A model generated the notes under the pieces. The model made no database searches, was not told where the DNA came from, and saw nothing but the letters and a program-made list of their open reading frames with translations. This document shows, in pieces, positions 1-6,663 of a stretch of 22,058 bases of DNA; within the stretch, counting starts at the first letter, position 1, and each line of letters begins with the position of its first letter. The stretch lies in contig JARXAU010000233.1 of NCBI GenBank assembly GCA_029865675.1, forward strand, positions 1 through 22,058. Reading direction: 5' to 3'. A program made the position numbers and the translations under genes. Source of the stretch: Rhodoferax sp. Its GTDB lineage: Bacteria; Pseudomonadota; Gammaproteobacteria; Burkholderiales; Burkholderiaceae_C.

Positions 1-159
1 GATGTAGACCATCTCGTCGCCATTGGTGGGCGCGTAAAAGCTGCCCAGGCCGAAAAAATAAAGACCCACCGCCAAAACCAGCAACGCCAGCCAGGGCCAC
101 AAGGCTTTGCCGTCAGCGTCCCTGTTCAGGCGCGGTAGTTCGGTGGCAGGGCCCGGCAT
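1..159 (-). CDS. GT39-like membrane glycosyltransferase, N-terminal part only
   Basis: This is the first 53 codons of a minus-strand gene that runs off the left edge. The start is the ATG at 159, 13 bases past the GtrA-like stop. Visible features are a short charged N-terminus, one hydrophobic segment at about residues 20-42, and then a loop with the motif NGDEMVYI. An acidic DE motif just after the first membrane helix is typical of the GT39/ArnT (PMT) group, polyprenyl-phosphate-dependent sugar transferases of the inner membrane in which this acidic pair is part of the active site. Its place behind a GtrA-like protein and a GT9 enzyme fits a role in modifying envelope glycans. The acceptor and sugar cannot be read from this fragment. 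No clear ribosome binding site precedes the ATG, so translation may be coupled to the gene before it. Confidence 0.7.
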   Translation of the reverse strand, partial: MPGPATELPRLNRDADGKALWPWLALLVLAVGLYFFGLGSFYAPTNGDEMVYI

Positions 160-172
160 CGCGCTGCGTGGT

Positions 173-664
173 TCAGGACTTGCGAAAAGTCCAGCGGTCG
201 TTGGCTAGGAAGTTGCTCACGCTGGCAACCACGATGGCAACCACATTGGCCAGCATGTAGTGCATCAGGTGCGCCAGCCACAGCGTCAGGGTGTATTGCA
301 GCGCAATACCAAACCACGAGGCCAACGCGTATTTGAGAAACTGCGCGCCCAGTGTGGGCGCGGCAACATTGACCGCGTCCAGCGCCGCTGCGCGCTGCGC
401 CTGCACGCGGTCGGCCCAGGTCCACATCCGGTTCCAGGTGAAGTTGTTCACCGTGGCCACGGCAATCGCCAGCGCCAGGGATGCATAGGGCTTGCCTTGC
501 GGCCCCTCAAAGGACTGAAAAAGGTACTCATGGCCCAGGTAGAGCACCACGATATTGACCACCGTGCCGCTGGCGCCCACCAGGCCAAACTTCAGGTAGC
601 GAAAGCGTGTTAGCCACGCCATGGCGACTAAGGCGCGGGCTTGCCAAGCGGTGTTGGTGGTCAT
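173..664 (-). CDS. GtrA family membrane protein
   Basis: The product is 163 residues with four hydrophobic segments (about residues 22-45, 58-75, 105-130 and 133-155), the size and layout of the GtrA family. The segment FLKFGLVGASGTVVNI-like near residue 25, the NNFTWNR motif near residue 73 and the ending SNFLANDRWTFRKS are characteristic. GtrA proteins are thought to move undecaprenyl-phosphate-linked sugars across the inner membrane for use by a membrane glycosyltransferase. The ATG overlaps the stop of the upstream GT9 gene (ATGA at 661-664), and the GT39-like gene follows after 13 bases, so the three are almost certainly one operon. I infer that this protein supplies lipid-linked sugar to the GT39-like enzyme. 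The family call is firm; the sugar is unknown. Confidence 0.88.
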   Translation of the reverse strand: MTTNTAWQARALVAMAWLTRFRYLKFGLVGASGTVVNIVVLYLGHEYLFQSFEGPQGKPYASLALAIAVATVNNFTWNRMWTWADRVQAQRAAALDAVNVAAPTLGAQFLKYALASWFGIALQYTLTLWLAHLMHYMLANVVAIVVASVSNFLANDRWTFRKS

Positions 665-1887
665 GCGGTGACGGGCGTTGCCTGCAAATAGCGCAGCGCA
701 TCGGCCAGCACCGGGTCGGGGGCAATGCGCTTAAGGCACTGGTTGTCACCGTCGCAATAGGTCAGGCGGTGGTTGTAGGCACTCAGGCAGGGTGAGCAGG
801 CAATGCCCGACTCGATCACCTGGTTGCGTGCGCCCAGCGGGCCATAAAGGCGACCGGTCTCGGGGCCGAAAAACACCATGGTCTGGATAGGTGTGAGCGT
901 GGCGAAGTGGCCCGGACCGCCGTCGTTGGTAATCAGCAATCGGGCGGCGTAAAAAAGCATCAGCAGCTCCCGGATACTGCGGGTGTAGCCCGTCAGGTCA
1001 ATGCAAAAGTCGCTTTGGACCTGCGCCTGCAAATCTTTGGCCAGTTGCGCATCGTCTCTCAGGCCAATGAGCCCCACGGCAAACCCGGCCGCGCACAGGC
1101 CCTGCGCCACCCGCGCGTAGTGCGCTGCAGGCCAGGCCCGCTCGGGCAAGATGCCGCCGCCCGCATACAGCAGCACCAGTGCACGCTGCGCCGCCGCCGG
1201 GTGGTCGCGGTGCAACTGGGCGCGGTAGGCGGCCAGCTCGGTGTCTGCAAACGGCACCGAAAGTTCCGTTTGCGTGGGAGTCGTGCGAATCGGCGCAGCC
1301 TTGTTGCGCGGCACACTGTCGCCCGACAAAGCGTCCACCAGCGACAAAAACTGCTTGCTAATGTGCTGGTAGGGGTTGTAAGGAATGGCGCGGTTGATAA
1401 AACTGCCCCGGTACAGCCCCTCTTGCGTGTGGGGCGTGAAGCCCACCCGCAGCGGCGCGCCGCAGGCAAACGACAGCAGGCTGCTCACGCGCGAAAACAG
1501 TTCGCAATCCACCACCGCGTCCACGCCCAAACGGCGCATTCGCAGGCTAAAAAGCAGTATGTCGCCCACCAGGCGCGCGCCCGAGCTGTCGTCCAGGCTG
1601 TGCAAGTGCTCGTCCTGGCTCAGGCGCAGGAGTCTGGAGACTTCCTGGTTTTTTTTGAGCTGCAGCACATGGATGGCAGCGCCGGGATAGCGCCGGCGCA
1701 GCTCGGCAAACATCGGCCCCGCCAAGACGATGCTGCCCATCTCGGAGAGCAAAATCACCGCGATGTTGCGCGGCTGCGCCGCCAGCAACGCCGTCTTAGC
1801 ACCCGTGAGCCGAACCCACCCCGACACCAACGCGCACAGTAGCTGGCCCACCCAGCGGTCAATAAAGCGTTGTGTCTGGAGCTTCAT
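661..1887 (-). CDS. GT9 (heptosyltransferase-like) glycosyltransferase
   Basis: The product is 408 residues of the glycosyltransferase family 9 type, a GT-B fold that includes the ADP-heptose:LPS heptosyltransferases. The N-terminal domain holds the AVILLSEMGSIVLAGP segment (about residues 43-58), matching the family's nucleotide-proximal loop. The C-terminal domain carries LLYAGGG, then ITNDGGPGHFATLT and FFGPETGRLYGPLG, which form the donor-binding region. A cysteine-rich tail follows (CSPCLSAYNH, then TYCDGDNQCL), seen in a subgroup of GT9 proteins rather than in classical WaaC/WaaF. It probably acts at the cytoplasmic face on an envelope glycolipid or LPS. The ATG at 1887 has only a weak ribosome binding site, and the gene begins 14 bases after the repeat cluster. 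It overlaps the GtrA-like gene by four bases. The exact donor and acceptor are not evident. Confidence 0.85.
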   Translation of the reverse strand: MKLQTQRFIDRWVGQLLCALVSGWVRLTGAKTALLAAQPRNIAVILLSEMGSIVLAGPMFAELRRRYPGAAIHVLQLKKNQEVSRLLRLSQDEHLHSLDDSSGARLVGDILLFSLRMRRLGVDAVVDCELFSRVSSLLSFACGAPLRVGFTPHTQEGLYRGSFINRAIPYNPYQHISKQFLSLVDALSGDSVPRNKAAPIRTTPTQTELSVPFADTELAAYRAQLHRDHPAAAQRALVLLYAGGGILPERAWPAAHYARVAQGLCAAGFAVGLIGLRDDAQLAKDLQAQVQSDFCIDLTGYTRSIRELLMLFYAARLLITNDGGPGHFATLTPIQTMVFFGPETGRLYGPLGARNQVIESGIACSPCLSAYNHRLTYCDGDNQCLKRIAPDPVLADALRYLQATPVTA

Positions 1888-1901
1888 CCGGCGTTCGTTT
1901 T

Positions 1902-2053
1902 ACAGGCCCGCAGCGTCGCTGCTTTGTGCCTGTTTCACAGGCCCGCCGCTGCACGCAGCGTTGCTGCTTTGTGCCTGCGGCGCAAACCCGCAGATTGCTG
2001 ACGCAATGGCCTGTTTCACAGGCCCGCCGCTGCGCGCAGCGTAGCTGCTTTGT
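1902..2053. repeat. Cluster of metK-tail repeats and abutting hairpins
   Basis: Two 44-base copies (1929-1972 and 2010-2053) differ at two positions, and a shortened third copy lies at 1902-1927. The copy at 2010-2053 is the 3' end of metK itself, including its stop codon. The second copy starts 81 bases away and stays in the same reading frame, so the same last residues, then a stop, are encoded again beyond the real stop. The stretch is packed with perfect hairpins: 1910-1922, 1928-1942, 1955-1967, 1975-1993, 1994-2007, 2008-2024 and 2036-2048; those from 1975 to 2024 touch each other. The stem at 2008-2024 contains most of the metK stop codon. It may act as a terminator or RNA-processing element, or be a REP-like dispersed repeat; there is no U-tract for a classic terminator. 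Confidence 0.85.
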
Positions 2054-3194
2054 CTGTGCGCTCCCAGGTGAACTCGGGCTCTTCGCGGCCAAAGTGGCCA
2101 TAGGCGGCAGTCTTCTCGTAGATGGGGCGCAGCAAATCGAGCATTTGGATGATGCCCTTGGGCCGCAGGTCAAAGTGTTCGTTGACCAGGGCGGCGATTT
2201 TTTCGTCGGAGATGACGCCAGTACCTTCGGTGTAGACGGTGACGTTCATAGGTTTGGCCACGCCAATGGCATAGGCCACCTGAATCTGGCACTGCCGGGC
2301 CAGGCCCGCGGCCACGATGTTCTTGGCCACGTAGCGCGCAGCATACGCGGCAGAGCGGTCCACTTTGGTGGGGTCTTTACCAGAGAACGCGCCACCGCCG
2401 TGCGGGCAGGCGCCGCCGTAGGTGTCGACAATGATTTTGCGCCCGGTCAGGCCGCAGTCGCCTTGCGGGCCACCCACCACAAAGCGGCCAGTGGGGTTGA
2501 CCAGGTAGCGGGTGTTGATCAGCCACTCTTTGGGCAGCACCGGCTTGATGATTTCCTCAATCACCGCGTCGATGAACTCTTGCTTCATGGTCGTGCCATT
2601 GCTCATCTCCGGGCTGTGCTGGCTGGACAGCACCACGGTGTCAATGCTGTGGGGCTTGCCGTCCACGTAGCGCATCGTCACCTGGCTCTTGGCGTCGGGG
2701 CGCAGAAAAGGCATGCGCCCGTCTTTGCGCAACTGCGCTTGGCGCTCCACCAGGCGGTGGGCGTAGTAAATGGGCGCGGGCATGAGTTCGGGCGTCTCGT
2801 TGCATGCGTAGCCAAACATCAGGCCCTGGTCGCCCGCGCCGGTGTTGAGGTGGTCGTCGCTGGCATGGTCAACGCCTTGGGCGATGTCGTTGCTTTGCTT
2901 GTCGTAGGCCACCAGCACGGCGCAGCCTTTGTAGTCAATGCCGTACTCGGTGTTGTCGTAGCCAATGCGCTTGATGGTGTCGCGCGCCACCTGGATGTAG
3001 TCCACGTGCGCGTTGGTGGTGATTTCACCGGCCAGCACCACGAGGCCGGTGTTGCACAGCGTCTCGGCCGCTACGCGGGACTTGGGGTCTTGCTTGAAAA
3101 TCGCGTCCAAAATCGCGTCCGAAATTTGGTCGGCCACCTTGTCGGGGTGGCCTTCAGAGACGGATTCGGAAGTGAATAGAAAATCGTTCGCCAT
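2016..3194 (-). CDS. metK: S-adenosylmethionine synthetase
   Basis: MetK makes S-adenosylmethionine from methionine and ATP in the cytoplasm. The 392-residue length is normal for the family. The N-terminal FTSESVSEGHPDKVADQISD carries the ATP/Mg-binding histidine and aspartate; signature 1 is GAGDQGLMFGYA (about residue 118) and the phosphate loop is GGGAFSGKDPTKVDRSAAY (about residue 265). The start at 3194 is preceded by GGAG nine bases upstream. The C-terminus, DKAATLRAAAGL, matches the usual family ending (E. coli ends with a similar DKAQLLRDAAGL), so the gene is intact although its 3' end lies inside a repeat cluster. It is transcribed away from two acyltransferase genes across a 185-base gap; the GT9-GtrA-GT39 cassette lies downstream on the same strand, 128 bases after the stop. 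Confidence 0.98.
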   Translation of the reverse strand: MANDFLFTSESVSEGHPDKVADQISDAILDAIFKQDPKSRVAAETLCNTGLVVLAGEITTNAHVDYIQVARDTIKRIGYDNTEYGIDYKGCAVLVAYDKQSNDIAQGVDHASDDHLNTGAGDQGLMFGYACNETPELMPAPIYYAHRLVERQAQLRKDGRMPFLRPDAKSQVTMRYVDGKPHSIDTVVLSSQHSPEMSNGTTMKQEFIDAVIEEIIKPVLPKEWLINTRYLVNPTGRFVVGGPQGDCGLTGRKIIVDTYGGACPHGGGAFSGKDPTKVDRSAAYAARYVAKNIVAAGLARQCQIQVAYAIGVAKPMNVTVYTEGTGVISDEKIAALVNEHFDLRPKGIIQMLDLLRPIYEKTAAYGHFGREEPEFTWERTDKAATLRAAAGL

Positions 3195-3379
3195 AAAGTA
3201 CTACTCCAAATAAAAACAACAGGTCGCGTTGCTTGGGCCTTGGAGCTTTCAGCGAACGCTTTAGCAGATCTGCCCGAAGGGGACAGTGCACAATGGACGT
3301 CCCTTGTCGGGCCGCCGTTGCGGTGGTCGCCCTGCAAGTAGTTCATAACTCAGCGGCCGCCGCAATCTTACTGCACCCC
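3195..3379. promoter_or_regulatory. Divergent control region, metK / acyltransferases
   Basis: This 185-base gap must hold the promoters of metK (minus) and of the acyltransferase pair (plus). In the metK leader two short inverted repeats lie close together: a gapped dyad at 3251-3260 (agcg/cgct) and a perfect 10-base palindrome at 3264-3273 (gcagatctgc). I could not match the leader to any SAM or SAH riboswitch consensus that I know. No sigma-70 promoter is clear on either strand. An open frame runs in from 3233 in phase with the acyltransferase, but the sequence there has no family resemblance and the start at 3380 is preferred. Confidence 0.4.
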
Positions 3380-4249
3380 ATGGCTTTTGTTCTCCAACTG
3401 CTCGCACGCTTGCCGCTGTGGCTGCTGCATGGGGCGGGTGCCGTGTTGGGCTGGGCGGTGTTTTTGTTGTCCGGCAGCTACCGCCGCTGTTTTTTGGCCA
3501 ATGCCCGCCGGGCCGGACTGCGGGCTGGGCAGTGGCGTGCGGCAGTGGCGGCTGCTGGCTGTTTGACCCTAGAGCTGCCGCGCTTGTGGCTGGGCCCGCA
3601 GGTGCCAGTGCGTTGGCAGGGCGCGCACTGGGTCGACGAGGCTCTGGCACAGGGGCGGGGCGTGGTATTCATTACCCCACACCTCGGTTGCTTTGAGATC
3701 GCTGGGAAGGCCTATGCCGCGCGCTACGGCCACACGCACCCGATGACCGCGCTGTACCGCCCATCGCGCCAGCCCTGGCTGGCAAGGCTGGAAGCCAGTG
3801 CACGCAGCCGACCAGGATTGCACATGGCGCCCACCACGCTCGCGGGCGTCAAGCAAATGCTCAAAGCGCTCAAGTGCGGAGATTGTGTGGGCCTCTTGCC
3901 CGACCAGGTGCCGCCGCCGAACCAAGGCGTGTGGGCGCCTTTTTTTGGTCAAGCGGCCTACACCATGACACTGGCGGCCCGTTTGGCGCAGCAAACCGGC
4001 GCGGTTAGCTTGCTGGCTTGGGGGGAGCGCTTGTCCTGGGGCCGGGGTTATGTGGTGCATGTGCTGCCCACTCAGGCCATTGCAGCTGCTTCGGGCGACG
4101 ACGCCGTGGTGCAGATGAACCAGGCACTCGAAGCACTGATATTGCAGCACCCCGGCCAGTACCTGTGGGGCTACGCGCGCTACAAACAGCCGCGTGCCGA
4201 TTTGCCGCCGGGCGCCGAGCCGCAGCCCCAGCCACCCACAGCCCACTGA
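3380..4249 (+). CDS. LpxL/HtrB-type lipid acyltransferase (first of two)
   Basis: The 289-residue product belongs to the lysophospholipid/lipid A late acyltransferase family, inner-membrane enzymes that transfer an acyl chain from acyl carrier protein to lipid A or a related lipid. The catalytic HX4E motif is visible as TPHLGCFE (His101, Glu106). LLPDQVPPPNQGVWAPFFG (about residues 173-191) is the family's second conserved block, with the substrate-binding FFG. A hydrophobic stretch at residues 1-32 anchors it. The ATG at 3380 gives the usual MAFVLQLLARLP start; the frame stays open upstream to 3233 but that part is not family-like. There is no strong ribosome binding site. The second acyltransferase begins eight bases after its stop, so the two are co-transcribed and may add different chains. 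Which position is acylated is not evident. Confidence 0.88.
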   Translation: MAFVLQLLARLPLWLLHGAGAVLGWAVFLLSGSYRRCFLANARRAGLRAGQWRAAVAAAGCLTLELPRLWLGPQVPVRWQGAHWVDEALAQGRGVVFITPHLGCFEIAGKAYAARYGHTHPMTALYRPSRQPWLARLEASARSRPGLHMAPTTLAGVKQMLKALKCGDCVGLLPDQVPPPNQGVWAPFFGQAAYTMTLAARLAQQTGAVSLLAWGERLSWGRGYVVHVLPTQAIAAASGDDAVVQMNQALEALILQHPGQYLWGYARYKQPRADLPPGAEPQPQPPTAH

Positions 4250-4257
4250 GCCGAAGC

Positions 4258-5124
4258 ATGCTGGCCCGTATTCCCTTGTTGCTGACCCAGTGGCTGGCCG
4301 TTTTGCCCCTCGCATGGGTGCGCGCGCTGGGTTGGATGGTGGGGGCTTTGCTCTACCTCGTTCTGGTTTCCCGGCGACGCGTGGTGGCGACCAATTTGCG
4401 CCTGTGTTTCCCGGAGTGGTCGGTGGCGCAGCGCCGGGCGCAGACCTTTTTGTGCTTTGTCTATTTCGCCCAGGCTTGGCTGGACCGGGGTTGGTTGTGG
4501 TTTGGCGCGCCGGAGGTCACGCGTAAGCGCGTCAAGCTCGTGGGCGCCGTGCATGAACTTGACGGCAATGCGCCGACGTTGATCTTTACCCCGCACTTTG
4601 TGGGCATGGACGCGGGCTGGGTGGCTTTGACGCAGCAGCTACCCCGCAAATTTATGACCGTGTATGCCCGCCAAACCAACGCGGTAGTGGATGCGTGGAT
4701 ATTGAAAGGCCGCCAGCGCTTTGGTACCGGGCGTCCCTTTGACCGCAAAGACGGCTTTAAGCCGGTGCTCTCCGGGCTGCGCGCGGGCGAGCCCTTGTGT
4801 CTGCTGCCCGATATGAATTACGAGCCCAAAGAGTCGGTCTTTGTACCTTTTTACGGTGTGTTGGCCGCCACTGTGCCCTCGCTGCCGCGGGTGGCGCGCC
4901 TGGGCCGGGCCAAAGTCATCGTGATGGTGGCGCGCATTACGCCCCAGGGGTATGACATCGAAATTTCACCGGCCTGGCCCGACTACCCCAGCGACGACCT
5001 GGTGGCCGATACGGCCCTGATGAACCTCCGCTTGCAAGCCTATATCGACGTTTCACCTGCCCAGTACTACTGGGTGCACAAGCGCTTTAAGGACCGCCCC
5101 GAGGGCGAGGAACCGCCGTACTGA
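4258..5124 (+). CDS. LpxL/HtrB-type lipid A acyltransferase (second of two)
   Basis: The 288-residue product is a second member of the late lipid A acyltransferase family. It has an N-terminal hydrophobic segment (about residues 8-38), the motif VVATNLRLCFPEWS near residue 42, the catalytic HX4D motif in TPHFVGMDAGW (His113, Asp118) and the block LLPDMNYEPKESVFVPFYG (about residues 182-200). These are closer to canonical LpxL/HtrB enzymes than those of its upstream neighbour. The end, YYWVHKRFKDRPEGE, is also typical of the family, whose members finish with a conserved W-x-H-(K/R)-R-(F/W)-K. The ATG at 4258 follows the first acyltransferase stop by eight bases. It converges on engB with only 24 bases between stops and no evident hairpin terminator. 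Confidence 0.9.
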   Translation: MLARIPLLLTQWLAVLPLAWVRALGWMVGALLYLVLVSRRRVVATNLRLCFPEWSVAQRRAQTFLCFVYFAQAWLDRGWLWFGAPEVTRKRVKLVGAVHELDGNAPTLIFTPHFVGMDAGWVALTQQLPRKFMTVYARQTNAVVDAWILKGRQRFGTGRPFDRKDGFKPVLSGLRAGEPLCLLPDMNYEPKESVFVPFYGVLAATVPSLPRVARLGRAKVIVMVARITPQGYDIEISPAWPDYPSDDLVADTALMNLRLQAYIDVSPAQYYWVHKRFKDRPEGEEPPY

Positions 5125-5148
5125 GGCCCACAAAGCCGAAGTGCTGCG

Positions 5149-5901
5149 TCAGGCTTGCGGGTCGGCTTGGGTCGCAGCGGGCAAGGGCAAGGGCGCGGTG
5201 GCCACGGTGGCGCTCTGAGGATGGGCCCAATCCCAGAGATAGGTGGCGAGTTCTTCCACCCCGGTGCGGTGGGGCGCGGAGAACAAGCGCACCTCGCCGC
5301 CCCCGGCCTGCAGCTTGGCAATCGACAGGGCTTTGGTCGATTCGGCACGCGTCAGCTTGTCGGCTTTGGTCAGCACGACCAAGAATTTCAAACCCTCTTC
5401 CACGCGGGGGCGAATCACGTCGAGCAGCACTTCGTCCAGCTCAGTCATGCCGTGGCGCGGGTCACACATCAGCACGATGGCTTTGAGGTTCTCGCGGCTG
5501 ATCAGGTAATTGGCCATCACCTGCTGCCAGCGGATTTTGTCTTGCTTGGGCACTGCGGCGTAGCCGTAGCCGGGCAAGTCGGTCAGCACCGCGTCCATCA
5601 CGCCCTGCTTGCCCAAAGTGAACAAATTGATGTGCTGCGTGCGGCCGGGGCGCTTGGAGGCAAACGCGAGCTGCTTTTGCTGGGTAAGGGTGTTGATGCA
5701 GGTGGATTTGCCGGCGTTGGAGCGACCGACAAAGGCAATCTCGGGTACGTCGAGCGCGGGCAAAAAATGCAGTTGCGGCGCGGTGGTGAGAAATTTGGCG
5801 GTGTGTAGCCAGCCCATGGCAATCGCGCCGGGCGACTTTTCGCCTGCGGCGGAGGCGGGCTTCGGATGGGCCTTGGGATAGGGATTTGCGGTGGCGGTCA
5901 T
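5149..5901 (-). CDS. engB: Ribosome biogenesis GTPase YihA/YsxC (EngB)
   Basis: EngB is a cytoplasmic TRAFAC-class GTPase needed for late assembly of the 50S ribosomal subunit. The 250-residue product shows the full G-motif set: G1 GRSNAGKS (residues 59-66), the G2-region segment RPGRTQHINLF (about 84-94), G3 DLPG (108-111) followed by YGYAAVPK, G4 TKAD (178-181) and G5 FSAP. A roughly 28-residue N-terminal extension rich in Ala, Pro and Lys precedes the core, and an Ala/Pro-rich tail follows it. The ATG at 5901 is chosen because the frame upstream runs into the divergent cytochrome gene. A shorter start at the Met of MGWLHTAKF (residue 29) would still keep the whole domain. engB beside a c4-type cytochrome gene is a familiar betaproteobacterial arrangement. 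Confidence 0.95.
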   Translation of the reverse strand: MTATANPYPKAHPKPASAAGEKSPGAIAMGWLHTAKFLTTAPQLHFLPALDVPEIAFVGRSNAGKSTCINTLTQQKQLAFASKRPGRTQHINLFTLGKQGVMDAVLTDLPGYGYAAVPKQDKIRWQQVMANYLISRENLKAIVLMCDPRHGMTELDEVLLDVIRPRVEEGLKFLVVLTKADKLTRAESTKALSIAKLQAGGGEVRLFSAPHRTGVEELATYLWDWAHPQSATVATAPLPLPAATQADPQA

Positions 5902-5986
5902 GCTTGTAATGGTTGTTATAGCGGGTAATCCCAGGCGCCCATTGTAGAATGGCACAGTTTTTTGCCCACCAGATACACATTGCACT
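5902..5986. promoter_or_regulatory. Divergent promoter region, engB / cytochrome c
   Basis: The 85-base gap holds good -10-like hexamers for both directions: TATAAC on the minus strand at 5920-5915, which would start engB mRNA only a few bases before its ATG, and TAGAAT on the plus strand at 5945-5950, about 36 bases before the cytochrome start. Neither has a convincing -35 hexamer at the right distance, so these are tentative. Confidence 0.35.
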
Positions 5987-6619
5987 ATGAAGTCGTTCGC
6001 ACAACTGTTTCTCGCCGCAGCGCTGGCTGCTGGTTCGTTCGTGGTGTCCGCCAGCACGGCTACACCGACCAAAGCAGCCAAGCCCGACCTGGTGAAAGGG
6101 GAGGCTAGTTTCGGCGCCGTGTGCGCCGCCTGCCACGGTGCGGACGGCAATTCAGGCACACCCGCCAATCCGAAATTAGCCCAGCAGCACCCCGAGTACC
6201 TGGTCAAACAACTGCAAGAGTACAAGTCAGGTAAGCGTGCAAACGCAATCATGAGCGGCATCGCGGCGGCGCTGTCAGAAGATGACATGCGCAACATCGC
6301 TTACTGGGTTTCCACCAAAACAGCCAAGCCCGGCTTCGCCAAAGACAAAGACACCGTTGCCTTGGGCGAGCGCATCTACGGTGGCGGCATCGCTGATCGT
6401 AAAGTGCCAGCCTGCGCCGGTTGCCATAGCCCCAATGGTGCCGGCATCCCCGCGCAGTATCCGCGCCTGAGCGGCCAACATGCAGAGTACGCAGCGGCGC
6501 AACTGACGGCTTTTCGCGATGGTGTGCGCAAAAACAACCTCGCCATGACCCAAGTTGCCGCAAAATTGAACGACCGCGAGATCAAGGCCCTCGCGGATTA
6601 CGTCGCCGGACTGCGTTAA
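5987..6619 (+). CDS. Diheme cytochrome c4-type protein
   Basis: The 210-residue product is an exported cytochrome c with two heme-binding motifs, CAACH (residues 46-50) and CAGCH (143-147), each heading one half of a duplicated class I cytochrome fold. This is the c4 pattern, including CHGADGNS after the first heme and CHSPNGAGIPAQYPRLSGQH after the second, and candidate axial methionines in IMSGIAAALS and LAMTQVAAKL. The N-terminus (about residues 1-22) is a Sec signal peptide with a VSAS-type cleavage region. Cytochromes of this family carry electrons in the periplasm, often from the bc1 complex to terminal oxidases. msrP starts 44 bases downstream on the same strand, so co-transcription is possible. 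No strong ribosome binding site is seen before the ATG. Confidence 0.93.
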   Translation: MKSFAQLFLAAALAAGSFVVSASTATPTKAAKPDLVKGEASFGAVCAACHGADGNSGTPANPKLAQQHPEYLVKQLQEYKSGKRANAIMSGIAAALSEDDMRNIAYWVSTKTAKPGFAKDKDTVALGERIYGGGIADRKVPACAGCHSPNGAGIPAQYPRLSGQHAEYAAAQLTAFRDGVRKNNLAMTQVAAKLNDREIKALADYVAGLR

Positions 6620-6663
6620 ACCCGATCCGGCATTGGCCTCGTGTCGTTGCCGGGAGGGTTGAA

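Noticed and set aside
907..1842. A 311-codon open frame antisense to the GT9 gene
   Set aside because: Arg/Gln/Ala-rich shadow of a clearly recognisable GT9 gene on the other strand.
1902..2053. A CRISPR array
   Set aside because: Only two and a half copies with unequal spacing; one copy is part of metK and no cas genes are nearby.
1872..3179. A 435-codon open frame antisense to metK
   Set aside because: It lies wholly opposite metK, is low-complexity (His/Val/Gly-rich) and resembles no family; it results from the codon bias of metK.
3195..3379. A SAM or SAH riboswitch upstream of metK
   Set aside because: I could not find the conserved core of any riboswitch class I know; only short dyads are present.
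3233..3379. An N-terminal extension of the first acyltransferase
   Set aside because: The added 49 residues do not resemble the family, and the ATG at 3380 gives the usual hydrophobic N-terminus.
5902..6297. A long N-terminal extension of engB
   Set aside because: The frame stays open but overlaps the cytochrome gene; the ATG at 5901 already precedes the full EngB domain.
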